From: Membranipora membranacea
Taxonomy: Eukaryota; Bryozoa; Gymnolaemata; Cheilostomatida; Membraniporidae
DNA: 64,000 bases
NCBI GenBank assembly: GCA_914767715.1
Contig: OU612072.1
Location: 23,062,001 to 23,126,000, forward strand
Direction: 5' to 3'
Positions 59,463 through 64,000 of this stretch are shown here, piece by piece. Every line of letters starts with the position of its first letter. Position 1 is the stretch's first letter. The notes under the pieces are model-generated. The model had not been told where the DNA came from and did not search any database. It was given only the letters and a program-made list of their open reading frames with translations. The position numbers were made by a program, and so were the translations under genes.

Positions 59463-62312
59463 CTATTTGTTGAAGTTACCAAAATTCATTTTCAGTTGTA
59501 TACTTGGTTTGTTGGCTTGTTCTTTGCGTTTATTCACCTCTTCCATTCTCTTTTGTTCAGCGGCTTTGTTCGTCTGGTTGAGCATAGCTGCCTGTTCAAT
59601 GGCCGACTTAAGTGCTGGCGATCCACCAATCACAGCACGGAATTGCTCAGAGTAGGCGGAGCCTAAATAAGTTATGGATGTCAATGACGTTGTGAACAAC
59701 TCTTTCCTGTGAGCTGATGCAGTAGAATAATTGGCAGAGGATAAGAGATGAGTCGATAGGATAGAACATAAAACAGCAACCAGTCCAACACCTGTAATAC
59801 GAACAAAGTTGCTGATTACCATTCATTTTTCATGTTTATATACAACACAAATTGGCACCAATCGGGTTGCAGCCTGAGGGAATTGATTAAACCGCGTTCG
59901 TCTCGCTTGCTAAAATTGATGGTTGGTTTGGTACACATATAGTACTTAGGGTAGATGAGCTCAGTCTATCACTGAAACTCATTCCATTGTTGTAATATCC
60001 ATTATCCAAAAGACAACATGGGAAATGTAGTAACCAAAGACCTACAGCATGTAGATCTTAGTATTAACCAGGCACTGGAGGTTGCTCTATATAGGCAGGC
60101 TTGGTGAGGCATAGTGTACAAAATGAGCAGTAGAAACAGCCAGTGTTTGAAGAAACGCTTCAAAGTCAAGTCAAGGCTAAATGAGCTCTGCCTATTACTA
60201 ATTCCAGTATCGTAACATCCAAGTTAACGTTGAGTAGATGAGCATGGCTCGAGTGTTTATTACTCACGCTGATCGACAGAAGCTAGCTGGATTAACACCT
60301 CCATAGTACCGACACACAGGCTGACCTCCTGTTTATCTATGGTCTGGTTATGAGTCGCTTGGTTCAGGTGAGTGATAAGTAGAGGAGTGAGTGAGCGGAT
60401 AAAGGTGTGACTGATCACAGAGTCGTGATGCTGAAATAGTGATCTACACGTCTGTATGAACACCAGCCTCATCTACAAGGTCAAGGTCAAGTGAAGGTTA
60501 TATACATAACACTGTTGTAGGGGATGATATTTTTTGTAAGCTATTTTACAGTTATGTCAAACAGTCAAACAAAATTTTCATTGTGAGAGATGTTGTAAAC
60601 TGATGTGTTCCTAGCCTTCAGAACAATCAGAACAGAATCAACACCGCAATACCACATGAATATTTATTTGTACTAAGTATAGTTTTGTTCACAGATACTG
60701 TAACTCGTACATTGGCAAAATTAAGTGTCAATTGATGGCATTAATAGTTTGTTTTCGAATTCAGTAATTAGCATTTAAAAATCTATCATTGATGATCTCT
60801 GCAGAAACCTGCACTTGATGCATTATTGTAGATCTATACATGGAATCCTTACAACAAATACATACCTTACTGCTCTGTATTTTACTCCAGACATCACCGA
60901 CTGTCTGTAGTAGTTTCTGTATGATCTCCGGCGAGGACACAACATCTGGTGGACATGACTGACAGAATATAGCAATGGAGTAGAGAAGCACCTGGTTCTG
61001 TACTCCTTTACTGTCGTAGTAAGCTTCTATCAGGTAGAGTACTGCACTCTGCAGTAACTGAATAAGAAAACAGTAGATAGATGTTAGACATAGGGGTATT
61101 TTTAGCAGGATGAGAGGGACAGGTCATTTTCATACCTCTCATGGTCTTTCAACTTGGCCAAATACTTCTTTGAATCATTCACAGTGAACTCAATTAGGCC
61201 CAAGATGCATTGAACTTTTCCAAAAAGGGAAATTTTTATTGGTTAACCCGCGAAAATTGTACAAGGGAAAGGGGATAAAATAGCTGCCAGTAATCATATC
61301 TGATACAGGCACTGGCAAAGGTAGGCTGTCCAGCAAACACCCATAATAGTGCAAAGTCCCAACGAAATTCCGTTTGCTCTGTTACCTGAGGTAGAAGGAA
61401 CAGAACTCTCCAACTATTCCTACACAGTTTACAACTGTAAATAATCTTACCTGTACATCAGTAAGCCAAGAACACCTTACCTTTGAATGCTCTTACCTGT
61501 ATGTGCTGAGAGGAGAGCTTCTCAGTGTCCTTGTTGAATGATTTAGCTGAGCAAAGCAGAGTTAGAGTTTTCAGAGCTACAGTCACAACATAGCTGACTT
61601 CCTCTTCCTGTTTGCTGGCAGGAGACGACTCTCTGATAGTACCGATCACCAGATAGAGGAGAATGGGCATGATGGCATCTCGTCCTGAAACACAGAAAAT
61701 TGTGTCAGAGAATATTGTAATCAACTCAATTTATCGTTACTGTTCAGTAACAAAAGTCGGAAGATTGGAGCTTACTAAGGGTGTGATGCATCCGAGTAAC
61801 GAGAATGTATCTAAGAAGTGTGAGGCCATAAATGACATATTAAAATACACAGCGAGCTGCCAAAACTGTACAATGCACTTCTCTGTCATTGGCAGTTGAT
61901 CTTAACAAATAGGCCCGTAGTACAAAATTCCTTGCGATGCTAAAGGAATTATTTCTCTCTCTCGATCGATTGATCGAACCAGATATCCATGCAATAGTAT
62001 ATCTCATGATTAGTGTGTATTGTGACTACAGGTCAAAATCACAAACATCTTATCTTATCAGAATACAGAGAGAATAGTGAGACTCACCATTCTGAGAGCA
62101 GAGGTGGGGTAATTCCGCTATCACATTCAGTACGGAGGAGACAACCACGTTCATCTCCTTCTCATTACTATGTTTTAGTAGAGCTGCAGTCTGATATATA
62201 CCACTAGTAATGAGGGCGGAGTTAATACTCGGTATATGTCTGACTATGATAGCAAGACACACCTCCAAACAGGAGAAGACAAATGAGCTGCCTGGCGTAA
62301 CGTCATCCTCAC
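59463..62312 (-). CDS. HEATR5: HEATR5 (HEAT repeat-containing protein 5A/B), 3' exons
   Basis: Five exons of the C-terminal part: 62098-62312, 61497-61684, 60866-61057, 60268-60472, 59463-59791 (stop). HEATR5 is a huge cytoplasmic HEAT-repeat protein that works with AP-1/aftiphilin in clathrin-mediated endosome-Golgi traffic. Segments such as IMPILLYLVIGTIRESSP, IQTCRSLFQHHDSVISHTFI and RSLTPLLITHL follow vertebrate HEATR5B order, and the last exon (FRAVIGGSPALKSAIEQAAM through PSIQLKMNFGNFNK) matches the conserved tail that ends in KLKTSFF in human. The 60268 exon could be misread as terminal because its donor GTGAGTAA creates a stop. Further 5' exons lie right of 62312, perhaps a 24-bp microexon at 63908-63931. 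Confidence 0.85.
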
Positions 62313-62621
62313 CTAAAACAAAATCTGTGTCATCATCACACAAGAACATCGTATTATCCTGTCATCCTGCAAGGACAGTAAGAATGGCTGGCATTTTGTT
62401 ACACCCATATACTTAATAATAACAATTATAGTCCATATTTCCCTTTGGAATGTAAAATATAAGGAGTAATCGCTATCTAACTATAACATCCTGCAAAATT
62501 TTGAGATCTGCCTAAAGCGCCACCCAGGAGCACAATTTAAACAATCTAATCTGAAGAAAGGTGAGTTAAAATATCACAATTTAAAAACTGCCAGATGTAA
62601 GGACAAATGTGGTATAATGAG

Positions 62622-62994
62622 GCTTAAACTACTGCTGCCACTCATGCAAATTTGTGCTCATTGAATTCTGCATAGCTCCAAGATAATTAATTGAGACTTA
62701 AATCTCATAATTGTCACCTAATAGACAAATAATTTGCACAAACTGATCTTCAAAATCAGGGCATGAAATCCAGCTTATGACAGCTTAGTGTACAGTGTGC
62801 ACTAGTAAGACGGTAACTACGTCACCCGATGCTGTAGATAATTAATTTCATACCCTAATTTTGACGATCAGTTTGTACAAATTATTTGCTCATTAGGTGA
62901 CAATGCTGAGATTGCAGCCTCATTTCATCAGTTTTGAGCTATACAGAATTCTATAAGCACACATTTGGCTGTGTGGCAGCAGTGGTTTGAGGGT
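62622..62994. mobile_element. Foldback element with about 150-bp arms
   Basis: Arms about 62622-62769 and 62845-62994 are inverse copies at roughly 75-80% by eye; shared blocks include ATTGTCACCTAAT, AAATAATTTG and ACAAACTGATC. It lies in a HEATR5 intron and has no coding potential. Confidence 0.7.
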
Positions 62995-64000
62995 TATAAG
63001 TTTCATATCGAGGTAAGGGACTATAATCACAAAGGTAAGCCTAGCCAATGTGTTGGCTCCGATTGGCTATGAGGTTGGGCCTCCCAAATCCATCATTTAT
63101 GTCGGACATCTAGACTATGACAGCGTAGTATATAACCTATGAACTCAAGTTACGACTTGACTCTGACTGAGATTATCAAGCCGGCTCATGACCAGACTGC
63201 ACAATGGTGAATGTGTTTCATCACTATCATGGTTTGACCTTGTCTTTCTAGACTCCATGCCATTCTATACAACCAGTAGACTAATAATATGATATATTAG
63301 GTAGAGACAAGAAGGTATGACAAATAAGGACACATGTATTAGAGCTGGGATAAAATCACCAAATCAACATTGTTCACCTAAGTCAACATTCTTTTAACAT
63401 TCAAGTCGCAAGTCATGACTTGACTTTTTTCAAAGTGCGACGTGACTAATCAGGACGGTTAGATAAGTTTGGAGGTCTGACTTAGTTTGGTATGGTACAC
63501 AACACTCAGTGAGTGTACACAATCTAACTGTGGATAGATCCAAAAAAATAGGTGAAGTAGACTAAAGTGCAAAAATCAAAATTGTTTCAGCGGCTAGTAT
63601 GAAACTCAACTCTCATTAAAACATATTCTCATGTGCATTCATGATGATGGTTGTACCATGACAGTGTACATACAATATATAATATATATATATATCATAT
63701 ATAATATAAATGAGCAGATATTTACAATACTACATTATACCATCTATGACGCTAGCGTTGTCACGCGACTTCTTTTTTGTAGCGGCGTGACAATGCTAGT
63801 ATGACACATATATAGCGAGGTGTAACCCTACTAACAGTTTAGGGGTTCTATCACATATCGAGACAACCTACTGTTCCGTTAAGGAATAAAACAACATAAA
63901 AAATTACCTGTGAATTCCTTGTTATCCGGCGCTATAAAACAATTCTAAGTGTTTACAGCTCAGAATCTATGCATGGATGAATCCAGTTACTATACCAGTT
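62995..64000. other. HEATR5 intron or upstream region
   Basis: Contains an AT palindrome (63665-63712), a 22-bp imperfect inverted pair (63745-63766 and 63785-63806, TGTCACGC/GCGTGACA core) and a possible 24-bp microexon 63908-63931 (APDNKEFT) between TTTTATAG and GTAATT. Nothing else recognised. Confidence 0.4.

Noticed and set aside
60260-60472. Separate small gene ending at the stop at 60260
   Set aside because: The stop arises from reading into the donor GTGAGTAA; removing the intron joins the exon to 59463-59791, which encodes the known HEATR5 tail.
1-64000. CRISPR arrays, riboswitches, bacterial operons
   Set aside because: The sequence is eukaryotic; no regularly spaced direct repeats or bacterial signals are present.

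Overview
This window is genomic DNA from an animal, most likely an early-branching invertebrate; a sponge fits best, but that is an inference. The evidence is AT-rich sequence, many small exons bounded by GT-AG introns, metazoan protein families (HEATR5, galectin, secreted vWA proteins, FN3 receptors) and abundant LINEs, tRNA-derived SINEs and small DNA transposons. There are no bacterial-type operons except inside one virus-like element.

Region by region: 1-5.1 kb is the right part of an integrated Polinton/adintovirus-like element. All its genes are on the minus strand, tightly packed and open: a gene cut by the window edge, major capsid protein, a basic pX-like protein, a candidate minor capsid protein, a D,D-35-E integrase with a chromodomain, and two small structural-type proteins. 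5.3-21.3 kb holds two related minus-strand fibronectin-III genes. The right one ends in a transmembrane exon. The left one carries an in-frame stop and runs into the virus-like element. A decayed LINE (14.9-17.7 kb) sits in an intron of the right copy. 21.3-31.5 kb is gene-poor, with a tRNA-like repeat, a SINE, a Ty3/Gypsy integrase fossil and a decayed minus-strand LINE. 31.5-34.5 kb is a broken plus-strand NHL-like gene. A 200-bp GGGA array lies at 35.1 kb.

36.3-39.4 kb holds a small four-exon minus-strand gene (159 aa, membrane-type). 41.8-43.8 kb holds a four-exon plus-strand galectin (166 aa). 44.2-58.3 kb is a tandem cluster of three intact eight-exon minus-strand genes (309, 328 and 318 aa) for secreted von Willebrand A-domain proteins. 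All exon lengths and phases join without a break. Between signal peptide and vWA domain each has conserved Lys-Arg sites, two of them Gly-Lys-Arg, which resembles a prohormone layout. 59.5-62.3 kb (perhaps to 63.9 kb) is the 3' end of HEATR5.

Mobile DNA dominates the non-coding part: a tRNA-SINE family with five copies, two 287-bp hAT-type MITE copies each with a perfect 8-bp target duplication, a 225-bp MITE with an inverted partner, foldback elements, and several solo ends of another MITE family. Splice sites, exon phases and repeats were read by eye; no alignment or database search was run.
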